DNA from: Paramacrobiotus metropolitanus
Lineage: Eukaryota > Tardigrada > Eutardigrada > Parachela > Macrobiotidae
DNA length: 64,000 nucleotides
Direction: 5' to 3'
Assembly: GCF_019649055.1 (NCBI RefSeq)
Contig: NW_026570291.1
Location: 620,001 to 684,000, forward strand
A model generated the notes under the pieces. The model saw only the letters and a list, made by a program, of their open reading frames with translations, was not told the origin of the DNA and did no database searches. The translations under genes and the position numbers were made by a program. Below, in pieces: positions 1 to 13,105 of this stretch (positions are counted from its first letter, which is position 1; the number at the start of each line of letters is the position of its first letter).

Positions 1-1356
1 TCTGTTGAATAACGCCGGTGACGGCGTAGTGTGCCGCCGCGTGATGCAGCCTCGACAACCGCAAGCTGTTGCTGCTGAACAGTGAACTCTGAATCCGGCC
101 AGTCCATTCCTTTTCGTATTCAGCGTGTTCAACGAATGTTTTGTTTGAGGCGGAACGGGCCCATTTCAAACCGTTTCAAACCCATTATGCTAGAGATATT
201 TAAATAGCGCCTGCCAAATGTTCTTATCTTATGTGATATCTTTCTGTAAATCTTTTTTACTGCTTTTCTTTCTAGAATATTTGATGTATTTATTGCTTAT
301 TAATTTTTATAGATTATGTTCGCTGGAACTTCCGTATCTTACGAGCTTACGTATCTTCACTACGCTCTAGTCTGATGAATTAATTCATTAATTATACAAT
401 AATTAATTAGCGCGGCGGTGGTGTCATTCACGGCTGGTCTGCACAGGAAAACAAAATGCGTTTTTGTTTTTTTACTTTGTTTATTGATTTACAGTACTGT
501 CTGCACCTTGACGCTGTTTGGTCGTAGCGATTGTTCCTGTGATTTGATTCGCTATTATACCGTGCTGTTAGATAGTGAAGTTCTGTCCTTTCCGTGTCGG
601 AAATTTAGTTGTAATTTAATGTTATTATGATGGCTCATTCAAAGTAGCGTTGATATAGTTTCATGCATACAGTAGACGATGAAATGAATAGTTTAATGTT
701 GACACCAAAGCGTTGCCCTTTTTTCAGGTTCGGAAATCTGACTAAGAAATGCATCTATTGCATGTAGCATTTTTCTCGGATGCTTTTCAGTGCGTTGATG
801 TGCTGTACGGATGCAACCAGAAATGTCGCTCTCGTTCCGAAGTCCCGCAGCACACGACACACTGCCGACCGGAAGGGCGGAATGTGGAAACGTTGTGCGG
901 ACGCGATGCGGAATCCTTAATCATCAGAAGAAATGTCTCGTTGCTCGTGGCGAAGCGCCGGTAACGTCAAAGAAGGCACCGGAAGTGCTCAGGGGATACT
1001 GATGCGTGTGTTTGTCTTCGGATTAGTGATTATTGTATTTCCGGTTACTCCAATACTGTTTCTAGTTCTGCTTTATGGAACTTGTGTTCGGACCAGTTCG
1101 GTTAATCTTTTGCGCTGCACAGACGCCTTCGTAAGCAGCAGAAACTGTTGCAGATGTTAACGCATTCACGCAGATGGATCTCCTGGATGGTAACATTTTG
1201 CTAAGGGGATCGTTTGATGATGTACGCAAAACTTGCTTGCAAAAGCAACTGACAATGATTAGCGAAGCCAAATTATTGGTTTATTCGAGTTTGTGCATGC
1301 TGATATTCTCGTATACGTATAAAGAAAAAGTAGAAAATATATGTGTATCGGTTTAG
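1..1356. other. No supported gene
   Basis: AT-rich sequence with only short open frames. I see no recognisable domain or RNA gene here. The end of the stretch (about 1341-1356) reads as a pyrimidine-poor but usable splice acceptor ending in TTTAG, just before the SCOT-like exon. Confidence 0.5.
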
Positions 1357-1958
1357 GGTACACTGGCCGAGCGTATACGCGCGGGCATTGCCGGTATACA
1401 CGCCTTCTACACGCCCACCGCCGTGAGTACCCTGGTGCACGAGGGCGGCGCCCCCATCAAGTACGGGCCCAACAAGAAGATCGACATCGCCAGCCAGACC
1501 CGCGAGTCGAAAATGTTCAACAACCGCGAGTACATTTTGAAGGAGGCCATCACCGGCGACTTCTCCCTGGTCAATGCGTACAAGGCCGACAAACTAGGGA
1601 ATCTGGTCTTCCGCAAGACCGCGCGCAACTTCAATCCGCCCATCTGCAAAGCCAGCCGCATCACCATCGCCGAGGTGGAGGAGATTGTAGAGGTAGGCGA
1701 GCTGGATCCAGAGCAGATCGACGTGCCGGACTTGCACCGGCTGGTGCAGGGCGAGAAGTATGAGAAGCGGTCCGAGCGGATGACGCTGAAGAAGATGGAC
1801 GAAATGAAGGGCGGCGATGGTGTGGATGCCATTGTGCGAGAAAGGATTATCCGCCGCGCCGCCACGGAGTTCAGGAGGGCCGAGGAGATGCATGCTAATC
1901 GGGCACTGGGATTGCCATGGTGGCCAGTACTCGTATTTTTCAAGGGATACGTGCAAAG
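1357..1958 (+). pseudogene. Succinyl-CoA:3-ketoacid CoA transferase (SCOT) exon fragment
   Basis: The frame starting after the AG at 1355-1356 encodes a clear SCOT (OXCT family) segment: TLAERIRAG, an FYTPT motif, then EGG.PIKYG, ITGDFSLVNAYKAD, FRKTARNF and GEKYEKRSER, ending in RERIIRRAATEF and HAN. SCOT is the mitochondrial enzyme that moves CoA from succinyl-CoA to acetoacetate. At about position 1900 the frame breaks. The family continues with L-G-x-G-I, and those residues follow in the next frame (GTGIAMVASTRIF), as if one base were missing. A good donor (AAG|GTACGT) follows at 1958. I found neither the preceding N-terminal exons nor the following exons, including the catalytic-glutamate SENG segment. 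This is therefore either a partial duplicate or one exon of a gene I could not complete. Its GC content is visibly higher than its surroundings. Confidence 0.7.
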
Positions 1959-4900
1959 GTACGTGATCGGCGATCGGGAAATTCTACAGCGGGGAGTGGC
2001 ATCGGTACCGAAACCCTTTATGTTTTTTAGCTTAGCTATGTTTTAGCTTAGCTATGTTAACCACAGCCTGGCTAGCGCCATCCAAGACGCCAGCAAGAAC
2101 ATCTTGCAGTATGACATAAGTTCTGATTACTCAGCCGGAACAGAAGTCTTTTCATGGAGAAGGAAATGAAGGTATAATATTTGTACGAGTACATACAATA
2201 ACGATTTGGCTGCCATCATGCACTGCTAGAAGTATGTATGTGACAAGCTGGCAATAATCTGCGCGGTGTTTAAGAATTGCACCGCGGCTAGATGGCTAAA
2301 ATTTGGCCACCGCATGAGGTGAGTATGCAAAATGATTAAAAGATTTTAAATATAGGTGTATATTTAAACAATTGTTAAAACATGATCGATTATGACGAGA
2401 AGTATTGTGAAAAAGGTTCTCTGAGCACGGTAATCTTAGCACCTAATTTATTTTATCACGTGTGTATGACGTTTTGTAGATGTAATCGCGCTTTGGGATT
2501 TTGAATGCTTTCTCCGCGAGTATCAAGGGCCTTGAAGTCTGTTTTGAATGACGGTCCCTCTATTCTGCGGGTTCCGCCTTTCACTGGTAGTGTAATCATG
2601 CGGTACATCGTACAGTTGGTTATAGCGGAATGGACGGACCGCCGACGGAGTCGCGATTTTTTACTGACTGTGGTGATGCTATTGAATGGAACACGGTCGA
2701 ACAATCTCAGCGCGGTGTGTATAATCAGAACTTCATTGAAACCATGAAGCTTGATTATACCCGCCGTACTGAAATGGGCGACGATGACTTCGTACTGAAC
2801 GTGGACAGAATCGATTATTACGTAAACCGACATTACACCCAACGCTTACGGTGAATACCATGATTTTGTGATTTAGATGCAGCAATTGCTGTTTTCTCTA
2901 TGGGTTACCTCTTTATAGTACTTACTGGTTACCCCTTCATAAATACAGGTCGTCGACCTGTGTTTACGAAGGGATCGACCTGTTAAGCTGCGGGTAATAG
3001 ATAATGGAAGACAAGTCTCTTTGTTCGTAAAAAATCCCGATCCCTGCTAACCTATAGCGCCTGGCGCAGTGGCAGGACATAGCTGGATCGCATGGATCGC
3101 ACGTGGAGCAACTTGCGACGTTGTGGACTGAGCTACGCAGGTGATCCAATCTGGCTGCTCGATTCTGCGTGTGTCGATTGTTTGCTTAATTGGCGTGTAT
3201 CTTATCGGCAATTGACGGCTCGGAGAGACGGACGTCAAGTGGGCCGGCACTTGCTGCCACGATCTGCGGATTCACCGCATCGTAAACGCTACCTGTCGCG
3301 CGACTCTCATCATTATTATGCCCTTTACGCCGTCCCTACCGACCGTTGCCGTAATTATCCTGAATCGATCCTATTTTTATATTCCTTGTTTGCAATTTTT
3401 ACACTGATGTACGACGAGTGTACGGACGAGGTGCGTACATCACGAAGTTTTTAGGCTATCTGTTGTGCTATCTGTAGTCTGTACCGTAAAGTATACTTAT
3501 CTACGACAAACAACGTTGAACGTAGTACCACTTACCTAAATTTATCTTCATTTTTAATATTGGTAATAATAGACTACACAGTACAATTGTACCTGGGATG
3601 TACAGATTGACACTGGTCCATGACCATACCATATTTTCGAACTAGAAAATATTTGGTCGGTTGCATGATTTTGAATTTTTATTTTTCTAGAGGTGAGCAA
3701 CGAGCCGGAGCCGGCGACAGACGTAAATCGTCAGTCGACCATCACGCAGAGGCGCAGTGTGGATGAGTGTTGCCATGCCGGACCATTGCCGGTGTCGTTT
3801 ACGGCAACGGTCAACGCTGGTCCCCGACTCCCCACACTCCATTACCACTGACCTCCGCCCCATGGATGCCGGCAATCAGTGCATCCAGTGTTACTGTCAT
3901 GTAGATCGGAAATTAATCATCATTATGTTTTGCTTCATTTACGGCCGTCTATAATTACAGTACTTACCAGCTTGTACAAGGAAAGTTTTGTAAACGTTTT
4001 TGCGTTTTTATGGGATGGTCAAACGATGTGCTGCTTGAAAACTTGTCCAGTGCTTTCCTGTGATACCGTCATCGTATCTGTAGCACATAAACTGCTGTCC
4101 CGTTTGTGTAGGCAAACTACAGTACATAGATACGGATTCGAAAATGTTAAGTACGCTACGCTTTCTGCAGCAAGCGAAAGCTGGTAATTTCTTGCGTGCA
4201 GCTTTATCAGTTTTTCCTAACTTTAAACGCCACAGATTTATAAAAGGCAAACACTCATAGCGAATGACAAAATAGTTATTACTACGCAACAGGCAGCAGC
4301 AGTTGGTTTATACTCGTAGAGTTAACGTTACAGAAGACGAGAAAAACTATAGAAGTATGCAATAAAATTAATCATATAGATGCGTCAATTCACATGTACC
4401 GATATGTATGTATCCGTACACATGGACATTCATAGCGAATGTGTCATATTCTGCAGTCTCATCAGTCCACAGAAGACGCTGAATCCCCTGGCGAATCCGG
4501 AAACAATTATGAAAAGTATGCCGAAACACCGGACGAGAGAAATCTCGGTACATATAACATCATCTGTCTCATCGAATGATTGTACGTAGTCTCGATAGAA
4601 ATGATATGCGGATCTTCGCTATGCATGAAGGTCAACGACTATCAGGATACGAACGTTTCCTCCATAGAGTTAAAGATCTGGGAATTCAGACGCAGCGAAC
4701 CTTTGGAAGACTACAAATTTTTGGGAATTGCCAAATCCATTACGTATACTTGTACATATGGTACCTAAAAATCAAAGTCAGAAATACCGGAAACTACAAG
4801 TATTATTATTGTTATACGTGTGTGGTTACTGCACATATGAAAGGTCAACATCGTTATCTGCAGAAAGGGTCAGCCGCTTTTTCCGGCGCTAGAACTAGAC

Positions 4901-5429
4901 CCGCCACACTTGCCGGCATCGATGTAGCAAACGCATGGAACGCTTAATTCAGACGCTGCTGATTCAAGCCGTGTACACCGGAATTAGTAAATCCAGCTGC
5001 CCGAACAGCCGTTGATATACGATTGTAAACGGGGGGTCCCGGTGATACTAAGCTTTACCAGCAATTAACCGATCGAGGCGGCTGCGTGACGTCACTGCGG
5101 CCAGGCCACAGCTACTACACAGTATACGTACACAACACAGTGCGGATTTTATTCGTGCACAATGGATCTCAACTTCAATCCGAACAAGCATAAAGCGTCG
5201 AGGCGATTGTAATTTGTAATAAAACAGTGCGGGTAGGTCGTCGTTGTATATACAAACTCAGTCTAGAAGATTAATTACGAAACGTGTCTGAATGGAAATA
5301 TGCAGTGTATAGTGTGGATAGATGAAACTAAACCGATGTTACGCTGTACTCTCCAAAGAAGAGTCCAATCCAACTTGACAAAACTAAAACTTGCGGCACT
5401 GGACAAGAAACATACCTATTGCTCTAAGC
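1959..5429. other. No supported gene
   Basis: This stretch has overlapping short frames on both strands, the longest around 2456-2842 and 3092-3454. None shows a recognisable motif, periodicity or splice-consistent extension. I treat it as intergenic or decayed sequence. Confidence 0.45.
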
Positions 5430-6296
5430 TGAAGCACTCAGTCAGCTTCTCGGAGGCACACGATAATCGCGCTTGCGACTCGGCGTTTAACACGACCGGA
5501 TAATATTCTCCATTTACACGAGTCGCCCAACGCCAAATCCTTAAAAATATGAACATCAGCATGCCCCCCTCTCAACCTTGAGGAAGAATCGATTCCATCC
5601 TATATGGTTATGACGACCATAGCGATATCCGGTACAGTGGACAGTACAGCCGTGGAGCAGTACAGCCGTCGCGATATCCAGTACAGCAGATCGACTAATC
5701 GTGTCTTCATCACCTGTTCACTCGCAGTGATAGCTTTCATAAAATGTGCGTTGACCTTTTCAGATTCAAAACTAATTAATTAATTTAAACTAATTTTTAT
5801 AAAAGGCGCTTCGCCGAGTAGCGCGCCCGCAGATGACTGTGCAGTAGAAGGTTCCTGTATTTCTGTACAACTTGCCAAAGATGTGCAATGTGACATGGGT
5901 TTGTTGTTTTCTTGTTGCGTTCGATGGCAGTATCGAGTAATACATAGCACAGCGCTTTGTGTTCAACAGAACAAAGGCTGAACATTTCAGCAGGATGAAA
6001 AACGCATGGTGAGTTCTGGTTGGCTCGCACAGCAACGTATACGTTGGGAGTAGGGAAATAGTGGTACACTTCTTCCATAGACAACGCCAGAATATGATGA
6101 TGTTCCCACACGCGCTGTAGAACAATCCAGAAAGGCGGAATCTGAGTACAGCCGAAATCGACAAAAGCTTTATCGCCGTCGATATCCTGGACGTGTGCCA
6201 AATACCACACATCGTCGCCACGATTAGCCAATACAGTGTATTGCCCAAGTTAAACTTATTATGTCCACCTTTGCAGAAAAAATACGAAAATGACAT
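5430..6296 (-). pseudogene. Decayed copy of the Tudor-like gene at 10263-11129
   Basis: On the minus strand this is a near-parallel copy of the intact frame at 10263-11129. It begins with a similar Met-Ser/Gln-Ser-x-Tyr-Phe start at 6296 and shares GHNKFNLGNT, then NRGDDVWYLAHVQDI, DGDKAFVDF, FPTPNVYVAVRA and CYVLLDTA. It has several frame breaks: near 6235 the reading moves frame between GNTL and NRGDD, and further breaks and a short internal duplication of an AGTACAGCCGT-type segment occur around 5630-5690. The 3' part (5430-5560) still aligns at the DNA level with 10300-10440. It looks like a dead tandem or dispersed duplicate. Confidence 0.75.
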
Positions 6297-7292
6297 TCTT
6301 GTAGTGGATAAATTTATGTTATTCGCAATGAAACTGTATACGCGATTCACGTCTTATACGGTTCAGAGATCATATCTTGTACTTTTATTTTGCTGGAACG
6401 CTTTTATGCACCATATCTTGTACCGAGAAGACCAGAACATACAAACTAATAAATTAATATTAATAATTTTGATCTGTGAAAAGCATTATTTCTATATTGT
6501 TGATCAGCACATTTGTCCAGCTTTGTATTGTATGTGTTGCTCACCTTTTTTAGTGGAGATTTCCACAATATCTAAAGAACGGCGAGCTCGAGTCAACGTT
6601 GATTTCTCATGCTTCTGTTGCGTATGAATATGCTGCATCATCTCTTATCCTATACACTAGACAGTGCGGCTTATCACCATTTCGAAGCATAATTAAAATA
6701 TTAGAAGTGCATGTTCGTGAACTAACAGTCCACATAATAATTTCAAAAGGGATGAACAGCTTCTAGAGGCAAATCATGTCTAGCATTGATCAAATGCAGA
6801 ACGTAGCGGCTAAGCGGCAGATCATCGAAACGTCTTAAATCCAAACTATCCCAAAATGCATCATTATCCTTTTCCACGAATTGTGTAAAATGGTGCCTGC
6901 AAAATGCGTGCATTTCATTTACTCGACTATTGCATTTACGAGATTAGCGATACTGCGTGTTTTGCGTTTTCTCGTACCGAAGTGAACTGCAGTTTCATTG
7001 ACGTACTGATACATTAGCGCTCCATTAGTCCATTAATGACGTACCCTTTTTACGCGATTCATAACAGACCAAAAGGCCGATCTGATAATAACTGGGTAGT
7101 GAGTACAGCTACCCGCGCATACTATTAAATTTGTACTTACCTTGCAGCTCAGTTGCTGTTATTACGAGTAGTGTAAGCACTTACTGTAACTAAAATTATA
7201 AAAGTATTATGCGTGTATGCTGTTTTAGGCTACAGGGCACACATACTGTACTTTTAATTTTTGTTATAATATGAAGAGTCTCATATTCTCAT
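6297..7292. other. No supported gene
   Basis: AT-rich spacer between the decayed Tudor-like copy and the F-box-like exon. I see no coding, RNA or repeat signal I can support. Confidence 0.45.
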
Positions 7293-7962
7293 TCACCTCT
7301 TCAACAATTTTCGGAACTTGTGCCAGCCATCTGGGTAAGGTACCGTTTCCACCATCAGCTGATGCTGCTGCTTCACTCGCTCCTTAATGGAATCTGCTGG
7401 TGGCAGAGAATTCTCCAGGATATCCATGAAGCATCGCAGGATTTCGCCGGCATTAGCTGAACAATCAAATGACATCCTAGGAACCGTAACATCGAGCTTT
7501 CTCGACAGTAACGCATCGTTGGTTATTAGACGTTCATCGCGTTGCGCGTGGTGGAAACAACCGACAGCGTTTATAAAGGTACAGTTAACCACCAACAACT
7601 GCCGACAAACCGGCATAAGCACAGGCAGGCGGAACAGACGATGACCTGTCTCAGTTGGAAACAGTTCCGAACACGCACTGAAGTCTTTGATCAAAATGTA
7701 CGGCAATTTGAAACTCTTTAGGTAGAACAAGGAATAGACGGTGTACATGTCGGTAAAGGCGCAACCGCGGTACCCCAGATTAACTAACGATAGGGCTTTG
7801 GTGGAGGGCGTTATGCTATGATCCAGCATGTACCCAATATGGTACCCTTCCGTTTCATTAGGACCCGGAGGCTTTCTGCTGATAGCTCGAAAATCAACGG
7901 TGACACAAACATCTCTGGGTGCCCAGGAGCTAGCTAGCACTTGATTCCATAACCGACAAACT
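7293..7962 (-). CDS. C-terminal exon of an F-box-like protein
   Basis: This is a single long minus-strand frame. The exon probably starts at 7962, after a TTTTGCAG acceptor, which adds RVCRLWNQVLASSW in frame to the open part. That string resembles the last helix of F-box domains (R-V-C-x-x-W-N). F-box domains bind Skp1 and recruit targets to SCF ubiquitin ligases. The remaining 215 residues have short leucine-rich stretches and end in HKFRKLLKR before the stop. I remember, without being able to check, a tardigrade family that joins a Tudor-like N-terminus to an F-box and a C-terminal region ending in a similar motif. On that basis this exon could be the 3' end of the gene whose N-terminus is at 10263-11129. 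The exon carrying the first half of the F-box is not resolved; a candidate lies near 8990-9050. Confidence 0.5.
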
Positions 7963-10262
7963 CTGCAAAATAGTTAACGTGTATAAGTAACAAGAAATCT
8001 TCAGTAATTTTTAATGCTTTCGCAGTAAATAGCGAACTACTTTTCCCCGTGATAGTAAGCCACTGCAATTTAGAAGTGCATGGTTTTCGCCAATCGATCG
8101 AAGCGAAGCAAAGGTCACCCGTGTTTAACGAACAAGAAAAATGTGTTTTCGACACCAGATACACAAAAGTGGCTAGTTAATCACATCATTTGCACCGAGC
8201 GCGCGTACAATGCCACTACAAAAGTGGACTGGACTTGCGAAGTGTTACACTGCAGTGACTACACAGTTCGAGGCATCAGACAAATTTGCGCCCTTGACAA
8301 AATCTTTTGACGTAGCTTTTTGCTGCGCTGTCGCGAGTATTGCCGCTTACTCAGATGCTTCCCCTACATGGCCATGCTCGGTCTTGAAGTTTCTTCTGTG
8401 TGTCATCTTCTCGTTGTTCCAAGGGTTAGAACAAAACTACTCAAGGGTTAACCCTCCTTGAGTACGAGGAGGCTCGTACAGTTTTGCCTAGAGTATCATA
8501 AGCGGTGCTATTGATCATTAGTTGTGCAACTGTCCAGCTTCGGCTGTGTCCTTCCGCCACGTCAGGGACATCGCACAGTGCGTGCCCTTGACAGTGCGAT
8601 GCAAACAAAAGCACACTACACGGCGGCCGGATATGCTCACGCCATACACAATCGTACAGCATGTTGGTCTCCGGGCCTCCGGACCCGCCAGTTTCTGATT
8701 TGCAGCGACACGACACGCCGGCTCGGGGCGGTTTGTAGGCAGATGCCGAGTAGCCAGCGTAGTCCCGTAGCACGAACCGGATTTTCCTGTCACCTTTTAA
8801 ACATTACGAGTTCGCAAACTATCACGTCTGCTAGTGCGATATATACGGTACATGATCAAATTTACAGAAAACTATCTATGTGTAGAGAAACACATGCCTA
8901 ATAAAAAACTGTAACGTTTCTAATAATTTGCACCGAGCGCGAAGCGCGAGGTGCTGCAATAAGTCTTCGTCGAGAGCATAAAATTTGTCTGACGCCACGA
9001 AGAGCGTACGTCACGCTTTTCCAATCCAACAATCCTAATACCATTTCCCAGTGGTACTGCTGCTCGCGCTCGTGCAATAGTGTGGTTCGCAACCACCGCT
9101 AGTCCTATTATGAAACTAAGGAGATGGTGGTACTGAGACGTAATGCCTCCACCAGGCTAAGAGCACTGGAGAAATAGAATTTTTTCGTTCATTCTGCTCT
9201 TCAAATATGTACGCAGTTTAGTTAGTGTAGTGTATATTTTCACCACGAGCCGCAAGGCTAGGCGCTCTGTGAGATAACCGGTTGCTGTTGGCCGAGCCGA
9301 CCTGATATTGGACGCTGGGCATTACCCATTAAAATTTTGTTTTTAGTGTTTGTACAATTTTTTATCTTAACTTTTAAATCCTTCCAACCACGATAGTACA
9401 CACAAGTACTTATCTATCGTCGGCCGCAAAGATTTTGTGAGCAATTTACTAGCGAACATTTTCATGAAGTCCACGGTTCGAACTGTGTGCAGTCGATATT
9501 TTTTCAAGCTTCACTTAACCTTTGAAAAATCATCACAGTGATCACACGTAAGCATCGGCACTTAAACTACGGCACTTTGCACTTAAACCTCTCAGCGAGC
9601 GTATAATCAATTTAACAGAAAAGAACCATTGCTACATATTGAAAGGCTGGCTCTGCGGGATATTGTTATTTGCAAATAATAAATGCCCAGTGAAAGCAGT
9701 ACCGGGAAAAACAAAATTATAAAATAACTGAAAAAGTTTTTTTCAAATCAGGTCTGCAGATGTTGGAACCTGTATAGAGCATTCTACGCACCGTGTTGCT
9801 TTGGCTTGCGAATGGACATCCAAAACCAAAAGTATTTCTGACAAAACGTTGCATAGAAATACTTCTGTGATGAATTCTCCGTTTTCTGTAAAGGACAAGG
9901 TCAACATTAGTTTATAAGATTAGTGCATTCTCTGATCACGAACTGCGATTATATAATTTCGAAAATATTCGGAGAAGAATCTGAAAACAGAACCGTACTG
10001 GGGCAAGTAGGGCAGTTTAACTCCGGATGGAGAACTGAATGTTCACAGGCCAGTTTGTACGGGCAAGTAACGTTATTGCATTCTGTGGGAAAATTGCGAC
10101 ACCCGCACATCATGAACTTAGGTTGACGTAGCGTCCCCACCATTTGAAACCACCAAAGTCCATACTTCACTTTGTCACAAAACCCTACCAGAAAATAAAG
10201 AAATAAGTATGATATGAACAAAACCGGTTGTGTTATACATCCACACCCTTATGAGCGTTCGT
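7963..10262. other. Unassigned: possible intron of an F-box-like gene
   Basis: This separates two same-strand exons that may belong to one gene. A minus-strand stretch near 8990-9050 reads WEMVLGLLDWKSVTYALRGVR, which has the spacing of an F-box first half, but it has no good splice donor. A short string containing TTTGCACCGAGCGCG occurs twice (near 8189 and 8928). Nothing else is supported. Confidence 0.35.
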
Positions 10263-11129
10263 TTAAGCGTTTTCATTACCCGAACAATAGGCATTCAAAA
10301 GAATCTCGCGGTTGTCTTCGCTGTAGCTGAAGCATTCAATCAGCTTCTCGGAAGCACTCGATAATCGCGCTTGTGATTCGGCAGTCAGCGCGAACGGATA
10401 ACGTTCCCGCTCAACACGTGTTACCCAACGCCAAATCCTTAAAAATATGAACGTCAGCATACCGCTCTCAACGTTGACAAAGAATCGATTCCATCCCATG
10501 TGGTTTAACAAACCGTAGCGATATCCAGCACCGTGGAACAGCAGATCGACAAATGTCTTCATCTCCTGCTCGCTGGTAGTGATAGCTTTTATAACAGCAG
10601 CGTTGACCTTTTCAGATTCAAAACTAATTTTTATAAAAGGCGTTTCGCCAGGTAGCGCGCCCGCGGATGGCTGTGCAGTAGGAAGTTCATGTACAACTTG
10701 CCAAAGATGTACAACCTGGCAGAGGTTTGTTGTTTTCTTGCTGCGATCGACGGTAGTATCGAGTGAGACATAACACAACGCTTTGTTTTCAGTAGAACAA
10801 ATGCTGAACATTTCACCCGGATGAAAAACGTATGGTGAATTCCGGTTGGTTCGCACGGCAACGTACACGTTGGGAGTGGGGAAATACTCGCCGAAAGTCT
10901 GATCGTTTGCTTCCTCAGATAACACCAAATGATGATGTTCCCACACATACTGTAAATCAATCCAGGAGGGCGGAATCTGGGTACAGTCGAAATCGACAAA
11001 AACTTTGTCACCCTCGATATCCTGGATGTATGCCAAATACCACACATTGTCACCACGATTGATCAGTACCGTATTGCCTAAGTTAAACTGATTATGCCCA
11101 CGTTTGGGGGAGAAGTACGAAGATTGCAT
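10263..11129 (-). CDS. Tudor-like domain protein, lineage-specific family
   Basis: An intact 288-codon frame. Residues about 25-60 (NRGDNVWYLAYIQDI, then EGDKVFVDFD and IPPSWIDLQYVW) have the spacing of a Tudor/Agenet-type beta-barrel: an N-terminal strand with W-Y-L-A, a V-F-V-D-F strand, and an aromatic W-I-D-L strand. A second half-repeat follows (FPTPNVYVAVR, then FHPGEMFSICS, then ALCYVSLDT). The C-terminal half is helical with no recognised motif. The start is chosen at 11129 because the decayed copy at 5430-6296 keeps the same ATG and flanking residues. Tudor folds bind methylated Arg or Lys, but no aromatic cage can be assigned here, so the function is open. It may continue into the F-box-like exon at 7293-7962 through a splice site upstream of its stop. 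Confidence 0.6.
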   Translation of the reverse strand: MQSSYFSPKRGHNQFNLGNTVLINRGDNVWYLAYIQDIEGDKVFVDFDCTQIPPSWIDLQYVWEHHHLVLSEEANDQTFGEYFPTPNVYVAVRTNRNSPYVFHPGEMFSICSTENKALCYVSLDTTVDRSKKTTNLCQVVHLWQVVHELPTAQPSAGALPGETPFIKISFESEKVNAAVIKAITTSEQEMKTFVDLLFHGAGYRYGLLNHMGWNRFFVNVESGMLTFIFLRIWRWVTRVERERYPFALTAESQARLSSASEKLIECFSYSEDNREILLNAYCSGNENA

Positions 11130-12979
11130 TCTTGTAGCGGATAAATATTATGATAATTATTTGCAACAAAATCGTATACGCGATTCGCGTCTTATGCGGT
11201 TCATAGATCAGAAACGTGGATTTGTTCCCTTGGAATATTCATATGTAGTCTGGCAGACAGAGACATTTGCGTCGGTAATGATGAGCCTGTGCTTATATTT
11301 CCTCATTTATATAACTATGGTAACTTCCAGAGTATTCTGTTTTTAGCATTGCAAATAAACGAAATGATTAGGTCAAACGGTATAGGAGTCAGCACTGCTT
11401 ATTGTGCCGAGCAGAGTCCAGGCGCAGACTTAAGGCAGAAGAGGCAGGCTGTTGAATCGTAGTGCATATGAAAGAGTCTCCTTCATATGCATTACGGTTG
11501 AATAGAAGATTTTCGCCGATGCACTGGAAGAGCACAAAGCCACAAGCCCAAAAGGAATTCAAAGCCACGAAGTGACGCCCTGCACCAGGCATGTACCTGC
11601 GACAGCTGTGAGTCTCCTGACTCTCCTCGCACGGTAGTCGTCTCGCCTTTCAGTTAGCTCTTATTTGAGGCGCACTACTCAAACTTCGTGCAGACAAAGG
11701 CAGAAAATACAATGGTTGAAAGACTGGCTCTGTCGACTGTCTGCACATACTTATTACGTGGTTATCACCCGTAGTTGTCATACATACGTAGCTAATATAT
11801 CTATATTTATACTTTACATTTCTCGCGATCGCACTTGCTGAAACAGCACCACAGTACAGGAAGTGACGCAGCCTCGGTCAGATTCGACACACATTAACGA
11901 AGGAGTATCCTGCATATATATGCAGTACAGTTGCGTAGAAAGCATTTCCATTCATACTAAACAAAAACATAAACATTTACAGTACATTTACGTTTTAAAT
12001 ATCTTAAAACACTTCGTAGCCATACGAAACAAGACGCTAAATAACGGATCACCGTTTACTTCGACAAACTACGAGAACGCTCTCCTGCGCCGGCTCCCGT
12101 GCGTCAAATTAATATTGGCTCCAATATGTTCGAATGTTCCTCCCTTGATAACAGGTAGCCTTTTATGTTTTGTACTAACTGTGAAAAAAAATAAGCAAAT
12201 GTAGATGGTATTTAACAGTAACGGTTATCAATTTTACCCATTGCTGCACAACGGGTGACGGGGATGCTAATTTGCAGCACTTTAGATTTTTTCTGTATCA
12301 TTTACCTGATACACTATACGCTGGAGTACCGGGAATCGTTAATTAGCGTGTGTTTCAGGGCGCTCTATTGTAAAAACTGTTGCTTGAAATCGCACATAGA
12401 CAATTCAGAAACCAAACATCACATACCACGGAAACTGACGGCCGCACAACAGGGCATATTTGATACAAATTACTCGAAGCTGGTTTCGTTCCCAGACGGA
12501 TGCCGCGTTTGAATTTTGATAGTGATCCGCTGGCGGCGGTGCAGTATTTCTCTGTTACTACTTACCTGTTTTCTTGTTGATTTTCCTGCCCAGTTCTCCG
12601 ATAACAGAGAGGCTTACTGTCCGAAAGGCCCCAGAGTCTCAATTCACCAACGGGACGAAACAGGTATACTTGAGTACTGTAACTGCGGTTACGCTGTCCG
12701 GGCAGTTGGATTTACAGTACAGTACTTCCGGTGTACAGTGCTGTACACGGCTCTAATCCTTAGCAGCCATGCCGGCAACTGGCAAATATGACAGATCGTT
12801 GTTCAAACGTAGAAATAAAGGCTCACCCTTTTGTAAATAATACCGGTTGCACACCATGGCTACCTTTCAGTTTATAGTAGTGTGGCTAGACGCGTATAAT
12901 ATCTTACTGTATTTTTGTCTAACAATTGTTCATCGACCGGAGCGCAGCGAAGGTCCTCTAATTCAACAAAAGTGGAAAG

Positions 12980-13105
12980 TTGTCTGTCTGTCCGTCTGTC
13001 TGTCTGTTACGGAAGTGGAAGATAACTTCCTTATTGCGTCATCACTTCCTTAACCCGTAACTTCCTTATTCTTCAGAACTTCCTTATCCTTTAACTTCCT
13101 TATTA
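12980..13105. repeat. CTGT microsatellite followed by ACTTCCTTA degenerate repeats
   Basis: A run of CTGT/CCGT units is followed directly by about five copies of a 9-11 base motif containing ACTTCCTTA, spaced by 4-12 bases. It looks like a decaying minisatellite. Confidence 0.8.

Noticed and set aside
2456-2842. Minus-strand frame of 128 codons
   Set aside because: No motif, no splice-consistent extension, and overlapping frames of similar length on the other strand.
8898-9092. F-box first-half exon on the minus strand
   Set aside because: The LLDWKSVTYALRGVR spacing is suggestive, but there is no GT donor in the right phase and the remainder does not match.
9465-9500. tRNA T-arm-like GGTTCGAAC string
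   Set aside because: No matching acceptor, D or anticodon arms around it on either strand.
12980-13105. CRISPR-like array
   Set aside because: Units are short, degenerate and irregularly spaced, and the genome is eukaryotic; it is a minisatellite.
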